Source: Proteiniclasticum sp. (GTDB lineage Bacteria > Bacillota > Clostridia > Clostridiales > Clostridiaceae). Taken from it: a stretch of DNA of 30,041 bases. The notes under the pieces are model-generated. The model was not told the origin of the DNA. It worked only from the letters and a program-made list of their open reading frames with translations, and did not search any database. This document shows, piece by piece, positions 21,645 to 29,958 of the stretch (its first letter is position 1; every line of letters starts with the position of its first letter). The DNA is taken from positions 100,098-130,138 of the forward strand of contig NZ_DOPX01000008.1 of assembly GCF_003514505.1 (NCBI RefSeq), written 5' to 3'. A program made the translations under genes and the position numbers.

Positions 21645-23240
21645 ATGTTGAATGTAAATAATGTAAGTCTACGTTTTGGTGGCAGAAAACTATTTGATGA
21701 TGTGAATATAAAGTTCACACCTGGAAACTGTTATGGCGTTATTGGCGCAAATGGAGCAGGTAAATCCACTTTCTTGAGAATCCTCTCAGGAGAACTGGAA
21801 CCTAATACAGGAGAAGTCTCCTTAGGAAAGGATATGAGGATGTCTGTCCTTAAGCAGGATCATTTCAAGTTTGATGCAGAGAGAGTCATCGATACGGTCA
21901 TCCGGGGAAATGAACGTCTATATGCCATCATGAAAGAAAAAGATGCAATCTATATGAAGGAAGACTTCACAGATGAAGACGGAATGAGAGCGTCCATTCT
22001 GGAAGGAGAGTTTGCAGAGCTGAATGGATGGGAGGCGGAAGCAGAAGCCGCATCTTTGCTGCTGGGTCTTGGGATAGGAACAGAGAAACATGAAAGATTG
22101 TTGAGTGAACTGGAATCTAAAGACAAGGTCAAAGTTCTGCTTGCTCAAGCACTATTTGGCAAACCGGATGTACTGATCCTCGATGAGCCTACCAATGACT
22201 TGGATCTTCATTCCATCAATTGGCTGGAGAACTATCTGGCAGATTTTGAAGGAACAGTTATTGTTGTGTCCCATGACAGACATTTCCTCAATATGATTTG
22301 CACACATATTTGTGATGTGGATTATGGTAAAATCAGAATTTATATGGGGAACTACGATTTTTGGTATGAGTCCAGTCAGCTGATGTCCCAGCTTATTAAA
22401 GACCAGAATAAAAAGAAGGAAGACAAAATCAGAGATCTTCAGAATTTTATCAGCCGGTTCTCTGCCAATGCTTCCAAATCCAGACAGGCAACATCGAGAA
22501 AGAAACTTCTTGATAAGATTACGCTGGATGATATCGCTGTTTCAAATAGAAGGTATCCTTTTGTCGGATTCAAGCCTGAGCGTGAAGTGGGCAATGACAT
22601 CCTCATCGTAGAAAACCTCAGTAAGTCCATTGATGGGGTAAAAGTACTGGATAATGTGTCTTTTGTCGTAGGCAGAGAAGATAAAATCGCATTCACCGGG
22701 AATGATATTTCTGTGAGCACCCTGTTCAAGATTCTTTCCGGTGAGCTTGAGCCTGACGCAGGCAGTTTCAAATACGGAGTAACCATCACAAAGGGATACT
22801 TCCCCCGTGACAACGGCCAGTATTTCAATGATGTTGAATTGAATCTTGTGGATTGGATGAGACAGTATTCTGAGGAGAAAAGTGAAAGTTATTTGAGAGG
22901 CTTTTTAGGGCGGATGCTCTTCTCGGGAGAAGAAGCTCTTAAGGAAGCGAAAGTACTTTCTGGTGGAGAAAGAGTAAGATGTATGCTTTCGAAGCTGATG
23001 CTTTCCACTGCCAATCTTCTGATTATTGATCAGCCTACAAACCATCTTGATCTGGAATCTATCACAGCAGTGAATAACGGACTCATCGACTTTAAAGGCG
23101 TTCTATTATTCTCAAGCCATGACCATCAGTTTAATGAAACTGTGGCCAATCGAGTCATTGAAGTAACTCCAGACAGTTTCTTCGATAAAATGTGTACATT
23201 TGATGAGTATCTGGAAATGAGAGAAAACAGCAGCCTATAA
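21645..23240 (+). CDS. ABC-F family ATPase with one degenerate ATP site
   Basis: 531 residues: two ABC domains joined by a charged linker (about 240-300), no membrane segments; closest in pattern to the YkpA/YbiT branch of ribosome-binding ABC-F proteins. NBD1 has Walker A GANGAGKST (34-42), Walker B LILDEPTN (177-184; Glu181) and switch His210, but its signature is LSELESKD (153-160) instead of LSGGE. NBD2 keeps the signature LSGGE (438-442) and switch His492, but its Walker A reads GNDISVST (352-359) with no lysine, and its Walker B ends IDQPTN (Gln463 replaces the catalytic Glu). Thus ATP site 1 is intact and site 2 decayed. ATG 21645 aligns with the family N-terminus; GTG 21636 is possible. 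Likely acts at the ribosomal E site in translation or drug protection. Confidence 0.9.
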   Translation: MLNVNNVSLRFGGRKLFDDVNIKFTPGNCYGVIGANGAGKSTFLRILSGELEPNTGEVSLGKDMRMSVLKQDHFKFDAERVIDTVIRGNERLYAIMKEKDAIYMKEDFTDEDGMRASILEGEFAELNGWEAEAEAASLLLGLGIGTEKHERLLSELESKDKVKVLLAQALFGKPDVLILDEPTNDLDLHSINWLENYLADFEGTVIVVSHDRHFLNMICTHICDVDYGKIRIYMGNYDFWYESSQLMSQLIKDQNKKKEDKIRDLQNFISRFSANASKSRQATSRKKLLDKITLDDIAVSNRRYPFVGFKPEREVGNDILIVENLSKSIDGVKVLDNVSFVVGREDKIAFTGNDISVSTLFKILSGELEPDAGSFKYGVTITKGYFPRDNGQYFNDVELNLVDWMRQYSEEKSESYLRGFLGRMLFSGEEALKEAKVLSGGERVRCMLSKLMLSTANLLIIDQPTNHLDLESITAVNNGLIDFKGVLLFSSHDHQFNETVANRVIEVTPDSFFDKMCTFDEYLEMRENSSL

Positions 23241-23252
23241 TCTCAGGTAATA

Positions 23253-23307
23253 ATAAAAGGAAGGCATGAATCTCCAACTATGTTGAATGTTCATGCCTTC
23301 CTTTTAT
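23253..23307. terminator. Long hairpin terminator after the ABC-F gene
   Basis: A perfect 18-bp stem (23253-23270 with 23290-23307) has a 19-nt loop that itself contains a CAAC/GTTG pair. The 3' side ends in CCTTTTAT, so T-richness is moderate; the symmetric A-rich side could also stop minus-strand transcription. Confidence 0.75.
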
Positions 23308-23409
23308 GTTTCGCATGTTTACTGTGAAAATAGGAAGAATCATGGAAATGTTTACAAAAAAGCGTTATATTAATAGAAGATGAACAAAATAGATTGATTG
23401 AGGTGTACC

Positions 23410-24285
23410 TTGAAAAACAAAAATATGAGCAGTATGAACAAACAACTGGTGAAGGATTATCTATTGATTTTTATTGGGATTATTTTAACGGCTGCATCTA
23501 TGGTATATATTTTCACACCAAACAGACTTGCGGCCGGAGGAGCTCAGGGAATTGCACTTGTCATCAATCACATGACTGGTGTCAATACGGGACTGCTGAT
23601 GCTTTTGATCAATGGTTCATTATTTGTTGCAGCATTTCTTTTGTTGGGGACAAGTTTTGGGGCGAAAACACTGATTTCATCCTTTGGCCTTTCTTTTGTA
23701 GTGTATATTATGGAAAAGTATTTTCCCTTTGGGCCTCTCACGGATGATTTAATGCTGGCGACAATCTTCGGCAGTGCACTTATGGGTGTAGGGGTGGGGT
23801 TTATCCTCAATAGAAATGCTTCCATCGGCGGGACAAGTCTTATTGGTCGCATTGTGTCCAAATATACATTTTTGGACCAGGTGAACTGTATTGTGGGTAC
23901 AGACATTCTGGTTACCATATTTGCCATGGTTGTTTTTGGTGTTGAAATTGGTCTTTTTCAGCTTCTATCGGTCTATTTGACTGGTGAGATCATCAATAAA
24001 GTCATTGATGGGATTACCTATAGAAGAGAAGTGATGATCATTACTGAGCACAGGAATGCAGTGATGCACTATATCATCAATGATATGAAAAAAGGCGCGA
24101 CTCTTCTCATGGGGAAGGGAGGCTTCACTGGAAGAGATACAGAAATTATACTTACGGTACTGACCAGGAGAGACTTTATCAAACTTAAAATATTCATCCG
24201 AAAAGTGGATCCTAGAGCTTTTATTTCCGTAAACATGGTGACCGAAGTGTCCAGCTCCACATCTGACAGCAGTTTTGGTGGATAA
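23410..24285 (+). CDS. YitT family integral membrane protein
   Basis: 291 residues. Five hydrophobic segments (about 15-35, 58-80, 84-103, 115-133, 163-190) include the conserved TPNRLAAGGAQGIALVI and NRNASIGGTSLIGRIV motifs of the YitT membrane domain. A cytoplasmic DUF2179 domain follows (about 205-285; REVMIIT, GATLLMGKGGFTGRDTEIILTVL, DPRAFISVNMVTEV). Transport function is not established for the family. I choose TTG 23410, four bases after AGGTG (23401-23405); ATG at 23434 lacks a ribosome site, and TTG 23398 overlaps the SD. The C-terminus is a Ser-rich tail. It is flanked by a terminator upstream and the ftsA promoter downstream, so is probably a single-gene unit. Confidence 0.9.
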   Translation: MKNKNMSSMNKQLVKDYLLIFIGIILTAASMVYIFTPNRLAAGGAQGIALVINHMTGVNTGLLMLLINGSLFVAAFLLLGTSFGAKTLISSFGLSFVVYIMEKYFPFGPLTDDLMLATIFGSALMGVGVGFILNRNASIGGTSLIGRIVSKYTFLDQVNCIVGTDILVTIFAMVVFGVEIGLFQLLSVYLTGEIINKVIDGITYRREVMIITEHRNAVMHYIINDMKKGATLLMGKGGFTGRDTEIILTVLTRRDFIKLKIFIRKVDPRAFISVNMVTEVSSSTSDSSFGG

Positions 24286-24328
24286 TTTCTTAAATTCTGT
24301 GAATTTGTATATAAATTTCAGATTTCGT

Positions 24329-24357
24329 TTCATTTCTATCAAAATAGAATGTATAAT
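24329..24357 (+). promoter_or_regulatory. Probable promoter of ftsA-ftsZ-nrdR
   Basis: TATAAT (24352-24357) is exact, with a weak TTCATT (24329-24334) at 17 bp. It is 33 bases upstream of the ftsA GTG start. Confidence 0.5.
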
Positions 24358-24389
24358 AAAATCATATATTATGCGGGAGGTATGCATGC

Positions 24390-25697
24390 GTGCAAATGGA
24401 TCATTTTGTTATAGGACTTGATATCGGATCTCATTATATTAAAGCATCAGCACTTTCCACGACGGATGAGACATTTATGGTCAGTGCGCTGGTGGAATCC
24501 CAAGGTATGGATAAAAATGAAATAGTGGATGTAAAAGCATTGGGAAGTGCTGTTAAAAAAGTAATTCAAAAACTTGAAGTTAAAATTTCCAGAAACATTA
24601 CGTCGGTCTTTTTATGTGTTCAGCCGGAACACCTTACATTCTATGAGACATCAGGACATGCTGAGTTGTTTGGAGATGCAGTAACTCAGAGAGAACTGGA
24701 TATTGCCATGGATTCTGCTCAGAAAGTATCCATAGGTGATGAGGATGAAATCGTTGATATGTTAATTTCAAAGTATTACGTGGATGAAACAATATATGGG
24801 AATCCTTTAGGGGTTCGCGGCAGCAACTTTGATTTTTCCGGGCAGCTTGCCACTGCACCAAAAGCCTACATTGAAAAGTTATATGATGCTCTAGCTTTGG
24901 CGAAGATCAAGATTGCAGGCACTGGATTGTCAACTGTAGGTGCAGGAAGTATCCTGCTGTCTAGAGGCGATTGGCAGAAGGGTGCTGTTATTGTAGATTC
25001 AGGCGCTCATACCACAAGAGCAGTCTATGTAAAAAATCATAAGGTTGTCGATGTGTCTTCGGTGCAGCTTGGTGGTAAAAATATCACAAGAGATTTGGCC
25101 ATTGTGCTCAAAATATCTTTACTAGAGGCAGAAGAACTGAAAAAGTCTTATGCTCGGGGAGCTCTGGCCAAAGAAGATGATGATTACCAGATGATTGAAG
25201 ACATCATCAAGGCCAGAATCGAAGAAATTATGGGCTTTGTGGAAAAGTTCGTGATGAAACACCAAGAGACTGGTGACGTAAGAAAATTGGTTGTTTATGG
25301 AGGCGGATTGTGCGGGTTCAATTCAATCAATAAAATGTATAAATCTGCACTCAATCTGTCCACAAACTTCATTACTTCTGATATAATAAGGGATGACAGT
25401 GTTCTCACAATCCAATCAAGCGGTCTGGCTTATCATCTGCTTAGTGCAATTCACTGCAAGGGAGCCATAGATGAAATGATCCGCCAGGAAGAGCGACAGC
25501 TTGAGGAAGTTTCAACGGCTGCTTCAGACGAGGATTTTTTCAAGAAATACCAGATGAAGTTTGGCGAAGAGAATGTTGATATGAAAAATATGAACTCAGA
25601 CGATGAGGATGAGTATTTAGATGATTATGAGGACAGCAGTATCTTTCAACGGATACGGGACTGGTTCGTTAGCCTTAAAAATAAGATTAAAAAGTAA
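24390..25697 (+). CDS. ftsA: Cell division protein FtsA
   Basis: 435 residues of the actin/Hsp70 fold. Phosphate-1 is GLDIGSHYIKAS, the 1C subdomain region carries QRELDIAMDSAQKV, phosphate-2 is IVDSGAHTTRAV and the adenosine motif is VYGGGLCGF. The C-terminus has an acidic linker (SDDEDEYLDDYED) followed by an amphipathic membrane-targeting helix, IFQRIRDWFVSLKNKIKK. It tethers FtsZ to the membrane and recruits the divisome. I use GTG 24390, nine bases after GGGAGG (24375-24380); the ATG two codons later is 15 bases away. It is 15 bp upstream of ftsZ, the usual order. The protein is somewhat divergent in sequence but has all nucleotide motifs. Confidence 0.93.
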   Translation: MQMDHFVIGLDIGSHYIKASALSTTDETFMVSALVESQGMDKNEIVDVKALGSAVKKVIQKLEVKISRNITSVFLCVQPEHLTFYETSGHAELFGDAVTQRELDIAMDSAQKVSIGDEDEIVDMLISKYYVDETIYGNPLGVRGSNFDFSGQLATAPKAYIEKLYDALALAKIKIAGTGLSTVGAGSILLSRGDWQKGAVIVDSGAHTTRAVYVKNHKVVDVSSVQLGGKNITRDLAIVLKISLLEAEELKKSYARGALAKEDDDYQMIEDIIKARIEEIMGFVEKFVMKHQETGDVRKLVVYGGGLCGFNSINKMYKSALNLSTNFITSDIIRDDSVLTIQSSGLAYHLLSAIHCKGAIDEMIRQEERQLEEVSTAASDEDFFKKYQMKFGEENVDMKNMNSDDEDEYLDDYEDSSIFQRIRDWFVSLKNKIKK

Positions 25698-25712
25698 TGA
25701 GGGGGAGAAATC

Positions 25713-26813
25713 GTGTTAGATTTTGATTTTCAAATTCAAGGCCCAGCAGAGATTAAAGTAGTAGGATGTGGCGGCGGTGGCAACAACGCTGTAAATAGAA
25801 TGATCAATGAAGGTTTGGGAGAGGTGGATTTTATATCCATCAATACAGACAAGCAAGCCCTGATGCAGTCCAATGCAACCCATAAAATCCAGATTGGCGA
25901 GAAACTTACCAAGGGATTGGGAGCTGGAGCAAATCCGGAGATTGGTGAAAAAGCAGCAGAAGAGTCCAAAGAGGAAATTATGGCGGCACTGAAAGGTGCG
26001 GATATGGTTTTCATAACTGCTGGGATGGGTGGAGGAACAGGAACAGGTGCAACACCTGTAGTTGCTGATATTGCCCGGTCCATGGGAATTCTTACCGTTG
26101 GTGTTGTGACGAAGCCTTTCAATTTTGAAGGGAAAACCCGAATGAAGAATGCCGAAATTGGCATTGAGAAATTGCGAGAAAAAGTGGACTCATTGGTGAC
26201 AATCCCCAACGAAAGACTTCTTATGATTGTTGATAAAAGAACTACATTCAAAGAAGCTTTCAATAAGGCGGATGATGTTTTAAGACAAGGTGTTCAAGGC
26301 ATCACAGACCTAATTACTGAAAACGGTCTGGTAAATCTTGACTTTAATGACGTGAGAACCATCATGCTGAACAAGGGTCTTGCTCATATGGGAGTAGGAT
26401 ACGGCAAGGGTGAGAACAAAGCTGTGGAAGCTGTGAAACAGGCGATCTCATCACCACTGCTGGAAACAAAAATTGATGGTGCAACGGGTATTCTCCTTAA
26501 CGTGACCGGAGGAGAGGATCTGTCTCTAGCTGAGATCAATGAAGCAGCTGAGATTGTTACAGAGGCTGCAGATCAGGATGCGAATATCATTTTTGGTGCT
26601 GTTATTGATACGAAACTGAAAGATGAAATCAAGATTACTGTGATAGCAACTGGATTTGATGAAGTTAAAGTATACAATAAGGCTGAGGAAAAAAGAGTAG
26701 AACAGAAGGATGCACTTAGAAAAGAGAGAGCTGAAGAGCCAAAACCGGTAGACGAAAATCAGGATGACCAACTGGAAATTCCTGCCTTCCTTCGCAACAG
26801 ATATAATAAGTAA
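25713..26813 (+). CDS. ftsZ: Cell division protein FtsZ
   Basis: 366-residue tubulin-like GTPase. The N-terminal GCGGGGNNAVNRM (18-30), the tubulin signature GMGGGTGTGA (104-113), the NPxxN-type region with VTIPNERLL and the T7 loop NLDFNDVRT are all present. The C-terminal linker is short and charged (KAEEKRVEQKDALRKERAEEPKPVDENQDDQ). It ends in the conserved peptide LEIPAFLRNR that binds FtsA. GTG 25713 follows GAGGGGGAG. It forms the Z-ring at mid-cell. It is co-transcribed with ftsA and nrdR (13-bp gap to nrdR). Confidence 0.98.
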   Translation: MLDFDFQIQGPAEIKVVGCGGGGNNAVNRMINEGLGEVDFISINTDKQALMQSNATHKIQIGEKLTKGLGAGANPEIGEKAAEESKEEIMAALKGADMVFITAGMGGGTGTGATPVVADIARSMGILTVGVVTKPFNFEGKTRMKNAEIGIEKLREKVDSLVTIPNERLLMIVDKRTTFKEAFNKADDVLRQGVQGITDLITENGLVNLDFNDVRTIMLNKGLAHMGVGYGKGENKAVEAVKQAISSPLLETKIDGATGILLNVTGGEDLSLAEINEAAEIVTEAADQDANIIFGAVIDTKLKDEIKITVIATGFDEVKVYNKAEEKRVEQKDALRKERAEEPKPVDENQDDQLEIPAFLRNRYNK

Positions 26814-26826
26814 TGAGGTGTAGCTC

Positions 26827-27291
26827 ATGAAATGCCCTTTTTGTGCTTTTTCAGAAAGCAAGGTAATTGATTCCCGGTCCATTGAAGATAATTCTGCGAT
26901 TCGTAGAAGGCGGGAGTGTCTTTCCTGCGGGAAAAGATATACCACCTATGAGAAAGTGGAAGATATTCCGATACTGGTTGTGAAGCGGGACAACAGCAGA
27001 GAGAATTTTGACAAGAATAAAATCATTGTTGGTCTTATCCGGGCATGTCAGAAGCGTCCTGTATCTCGATTTCAGATTGAGGAGATTGCTTCTGATATTG
27101 AGAGAAATATTTCCAATAGTATGATTTCAGAGATTTCTTCTACAGAAATCGGAGAGATGGTAATGGATCGTCTCAAAGACGTGGATGAAGTTGCATATGT
27201 CAGGTTCGCTTCTGTTTATCGGCAGTTTAAGGACATCAATACTTTTCTTACTGAAATCAATAATCTTATGGGCAAAGATCAGAAGAGATGA
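26827..27291 (+). CDS. nrdR: Transcriptional repressor NrdR
   Basis: 154 residues, the exact family size. The zinc ribbon uses C3, C6, C31 and C34 (CPFC...CLSCGKRYTTYE). The ATP-cone spans about 46-136, beginning with LVVKRDNSRENFDKNKIIVGLIRACQK-type residues and ending near YVRFASVYRQFKDI. With dATP bound it represses ribonucleotide reductase genes by binding NrdR boxes. The SD is GAGGTG (26815-26820). It lies directly downstream of ftsZ, linking dNTP supply to division in one transcript, and is followed by a clear terminator. Confidence 0.97.
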   Translation: MKCPFCAFSESKVIDSRSIEDNSAIRRRRECLSCGKRYTTYEKVEDIPILVVKRDNSRENFDKNKIIVGLIRACQKRPVSRFQIEEIASDIERNISNSMISEISSTEIGEMVMDRLKDVDEVAYVRFASVYRQFKDINTFLTEINNLMGKDQKR

Positions 27292-27303
27292 TAAATGCTT
27301 TGG

Positions 27304-27339
27304 AAAAGCTGTATGGATAGTAATCCATGCAGCTTTTTT
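27304..27339 (+). terminator. Terminator after nrdR
   Basis: A 14-bp stem with one G-U pair (27304-27317 with 27324-27337) and a 6-nt loop ends in TTTTTT (27334-27339). Confidence 0.9.
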
Positions 27340-27447
27340 AGGATTACAGTAGGTTGGTGGAGTAGTCAAATTTTGATTGAGGGTGGAAAAAGAAGTAGAG
27401 AACCCTGATGATGGAAATTGCGCCATGAGAATTTCCCGTTAGGAGCG

Positions 27448-27463
27448 TTAACTTCAGGTTAAT
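27448..27463 (+). promoter_or_regulatory. Candidate PhoP-type direct repeat
   Basis: TTAAC (27448-27452) and TTAAT (27459-27463) recur with an 11-bp period on one face of the helix, 15 bp upstream of a putative -35. This resembles the TT(A/C)ACA direct repeats bound by Gram-positive PhoP, suggesting autoregulation. Only two repeats are seen, so the call is tentative. Confidence 0.35.
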
Positions 27464-27477
27464 TGATTGCGTTTCAA

Positions 27478-27506
27478 TTGTTCTAAATGTTTCTTTATGG
27501 TTAAAT
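27478..27506 (+). promoter_or_regulatory. Candidate promoter of phoP-phoR
   Basis: TTGTTC (27478-27483) and TTAAAT (27501-27506) are separated by 17 bp. Both hexamers are imperfect, which would fit an activator-assisted promoter. The start of phoP is 48 bases downstream. Confidence 0.4.
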
Positions 27507-27553
27507 AAGAGTAGAAGATTGATTGTGATTAAACGAGAGGTGTATGTAGAGTT

Positions 27554-28255
27554 ATGATGAAAGAGAAAATTCTTATCATTGATGATGAGGAACATATTGT
27601 GGAACTGATCCGGTATAATTTGGAGAATGCCGGTTATGAGACAGCAGAAGCATATAATGGTGTCGATGGACTTTCCTTGGCAAAAACAGAGAAACCAACA
27701 ATAATTCTGTTGGATGTGATGCTTCCGCTCATGGATGGACTTGAAGTATGTAAAAATCTGAGAGGATCTGATCAGACCAAAGGTATCCCTATTATAATGC
27801 TCACAGCCAAATCTGAAGAAATCGATAAGATCTTAGGTCTAGAACTGGGAGCTGATGATTACATTACAAAACCATTTTCAGTAAGGGAACTTATGGCCAG
27901 GATAAAAGCTGTCCTCAGAAGAAGTGCTTCGGAAACTGAAGAATCAGCAGTGTACTCTTTTTCGGATGTTGTGATTGATTATGATAAACATCAGGTGACA
28001 AAGAACAATCAGAAAGTAGAGCTGACTTTAAAAGAGTATGAGCTCCTGGATATTCTTGTGAAAAATCGTGGCAAAGTTATGAAACGTGATGTGCTGCTGG
28101 ATAAAATATGGGGCTATGAGTATGTAGGGGAGACGCGGACCGTCGATGTGCATATCAGGCATTTAAGACAGAAGCTGGAAAATGATGATAAGAACCCAGT
28201 CTATATTGAGACGGTACGTGGTATCGGATATCGTTTCAATGATCTTGAATCATGA
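27554..28255 (+). CDS. phoP: OmpR/PhoB family response regulator (PhoP-like)
   Basis: 233 residues. The receiver domain has the acidic pair Asp10/Asp11, phospho-acceptor Asp54 (LLDVMLP), Thr84 (LTAK) and Lys106 (TKPFS). The C-terminal winged helix (about 130-232) includes LTLKEYELLDILVKNRGKVMKR and the recognition region GETRTVDVHIRHLRQKLE, then RGIGYRF. The 'VARI/ARIKAVLRR' junction is typical of PhoB/PhoP. The start could be either of two adjacent ATGs (27554, 27557); the SD is weak (GAGAGGTG, 27534-27541). It overlaps the kinase gene by 4 bases (ATGA). Phosphate control is inferred from similarity; no pst or phoU genes are in the window. Confidence 0.9.
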   Translation: MMKEKILIIDDEEHIVELIRYNLENAGYETAEAYNGVDGLSLAKTEKPTIILLDVMLPLMDGLEVCKNLRGSDQTKGIPIIMLTAKSEEIDKILGLELGADDYITKPFSVRELMARIKAVLRRSASETEESAVYSFSDVVIDYDKHQVTKNNQKVELTLKEYELLDILVKNRGKVMKRDVLLDKIWGYEYVGETRTVDVHIRHLRQKLENDDKNPVYIETVRGIGYRFNDLES

Positions 28256-29958
28256 GCAGAAGAATCATAGCTTCGTTTCTTGCAGGGATTATTGTGGCGA
28301 TGTTTTTCCTGACCTCCTCTTTTCTTTTGATATCAAGCCTTGAGAAAATAAATCTAGTGAAAGAGAAGCTGAAAACCAATAATGAACTTCTTATCAATTA
28401 CATGGAAGTGGATCGGATCAACAACACGTCCTTGCTTGTGAGTGTCATGGATTCCATCAGAGTGACTCTCATCGACAAGAGTGGGGATGTTTTATTTGAC
28501 TCTTCCGGGAAAAGAGGGCTGGAGAACCATCTGGATAGACTGGAGGTCCAGGAAGCCATGGAGAGTGGTGAGGGGTCTGACATCAGAATTTCAAAGACCT
28601 TGAATACACAGATGGTTTATTATGCGACGAGGCTTTCGGATGGGAAAATTTTACGAAGCTCTACAGAAGCGGGCTCATTGAACTTAGGCGGGGGATTTGT
28701 AAAATATATGTTAGGTACATTTACTTTTGTAATCTTGGTGTCTTACCTGATATCGAGAAAAATTGCAGACTATTTGCTAGAGCCGATCCAAGAGATGACG
28801 TTTGCTACAGATAGAATCGCCAATGGTGAGTATACAAGGAGAGTTCGGGTGAGAAGTGATGCTGAGCTAGGTAAGCTTGGCATGAATTTCAATAACATGG
28901 CAGAGCGGCTTGAAACCACATTTATCGAAAATGAAGAGAAACAGAACCGGCTGGAAGCGATATTAAAAAGTATGAACTCGGGTGTATTTGCCTATGATAA
29001 TGCGGACAAGATCATCATGATCAATCCATTCTGTAAGCAGCTTTTTGGTATCTCCGATAATGTCATAGGAAAGAGTGTATATGAGATCAAAGAGCTTCGA
29101 GAGCTGATCTTCATGCTGAATGATGAAGAGGACATTCTTGAAGTGCAGATTGAAGAGCCTATAAGAAAAGATATCAGAATCAAGTCTGCTGAGATTCTTG
29201 GGGAAAGAGGGGCTCTGGTCGGTACAGTAGTTGTGCTTGAAGATATTACAGACTTAAAGAAGCTGGAGAAAATGAGAAGTCAGTTTGTTGCTAATGTATC
29301 ACATGAACTTAAAACGCCTTTGACATCTATAAAGGGTTTTTCAGAAACCTTGAAGTTTGTTAAGGATGAGAGCACGCGTAACAAGTTTCTCGATATTATC
29401 AACGATGAAAGTGAGCGGTTGACTAGATTAATCAATGATATACTGACTCTATCCAGTATCGAGCAGGTGAAATCTCAAAAGAATGAAGAGATTGATATTT
29501 CTTATGAAAGTGAAAAAGTGTATCATCTGTTGAATCCAAAAGCCGAAGCGAAGAATATAACTCTGTCCCTAACACAGAAAGAGCCTCTTTTCATGCTGGG
29601 AGACGTGGATTTATACAACCAGCTTCTGCTCAATTTGGTGGACAATGCCATTAAGTACACCAGGGAGAATGGCGAGGTGCAAATCAGGATCGAGAGGGAG
29701 GACACCTTGATCAAGGTTGTGGTGTCCGATACAGGGATCGGAATCCCTGAGAAACACTTGAATCGCATATTTGAGAGGTTCTATAGAGTTGACAAAGCGA
29801 GAGACAGAGCAATGGGCGGAACAGGGTTAGGACTTGCCATAGTAAAGCATATTGTGCTCTCTATGGGAGGAACCATTGAAGTTTCTTCGGAGATTGGAAA
29901 AGGGACTCAGTTTGTGGTGTATCTTCCAATGGATAAAGAGAGCTATGATGAAGAGTAA
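28252..29958 (+). CDS. phoR: PhoR-like sensor histidine kinase
   Basis: 568 residues. Order of domains: membrane segment 1 (about 5-29), an extracytoplasmic sensor of about 120 residues, membrane segment 2 (about 150-168), HAMP (169-222), PAS (228-335, GVFAYDNADKIIMINP), HisKA with phospho-acceptor His351 (FVANVSHELKTPLTS) and HATPase_c with N box NLVDNAIKYT (461-470), G1 DTGIGIP (493-499), F box FERFYRV and G2 GGTGLGLAI (522-530). It is the full architecture of Gram-positive PhoR/WalK-like kinases. The partner is the overlapping upstream regulator (ATGA overlap). Phosphate sensing is inferred; WalK-type or another envelope signal is an alternative. No terminator is visible before the window ends. 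Confidence 0.91.
   Translation: MSRRIIASFLAGIIVAMFFLTSSFLLISSLEKINLVKEKLKTNNELLINYMEVDRINNTSLLVSVMDSIRVTLIDKSGDVLFDSSGKRGLENHLDRLEVQEAMESGEGSDIRISKTLNTQMVYYATRLSDGKILRSSTEAGSLNLGGGFVKYMLGTFTFVILVSYLISRKIADYLLEPIQEMTFATDRIANGEYTRRVRVRSDAELGKLGMNFNNMAERLETTFIENEEKQNRLEAILKSMNSGVFAYDNADKIIMINPFCKQLFGISDNVIGKSVYEIKELRELIFMLNDEEDILEVQIEEPIRKDIRIKSAEILGERGALVGTVVVLEDITDLKKLEKMRSQFVANVSHELKTPLTSIKGFSETLKFVKDESTRNKFLDIINDESERLTRLINDILTLSSIEQVKSQKNEEIDISYESEKVYHLLNPKAEAKNITLSLTQKEPLFMLGDVDLYNQLLLNLVDNAIKYTRENGEVQIRIEREDTLIKVVVSDTGIGIPEKHLNRIFERFYRVDKARDRAMGGTGLGLAIVKHIVLSMGGTIEVSSEIGKGTQFVVYLPMDKESYDEE

Noticed and set aside
25736..26263. 175-codon minus-strand frame inside ftsZ
   Set aside because: Shadow of the ftsZ GTP-binding region, with Pro/Ala-rich content from the glycine motifs.
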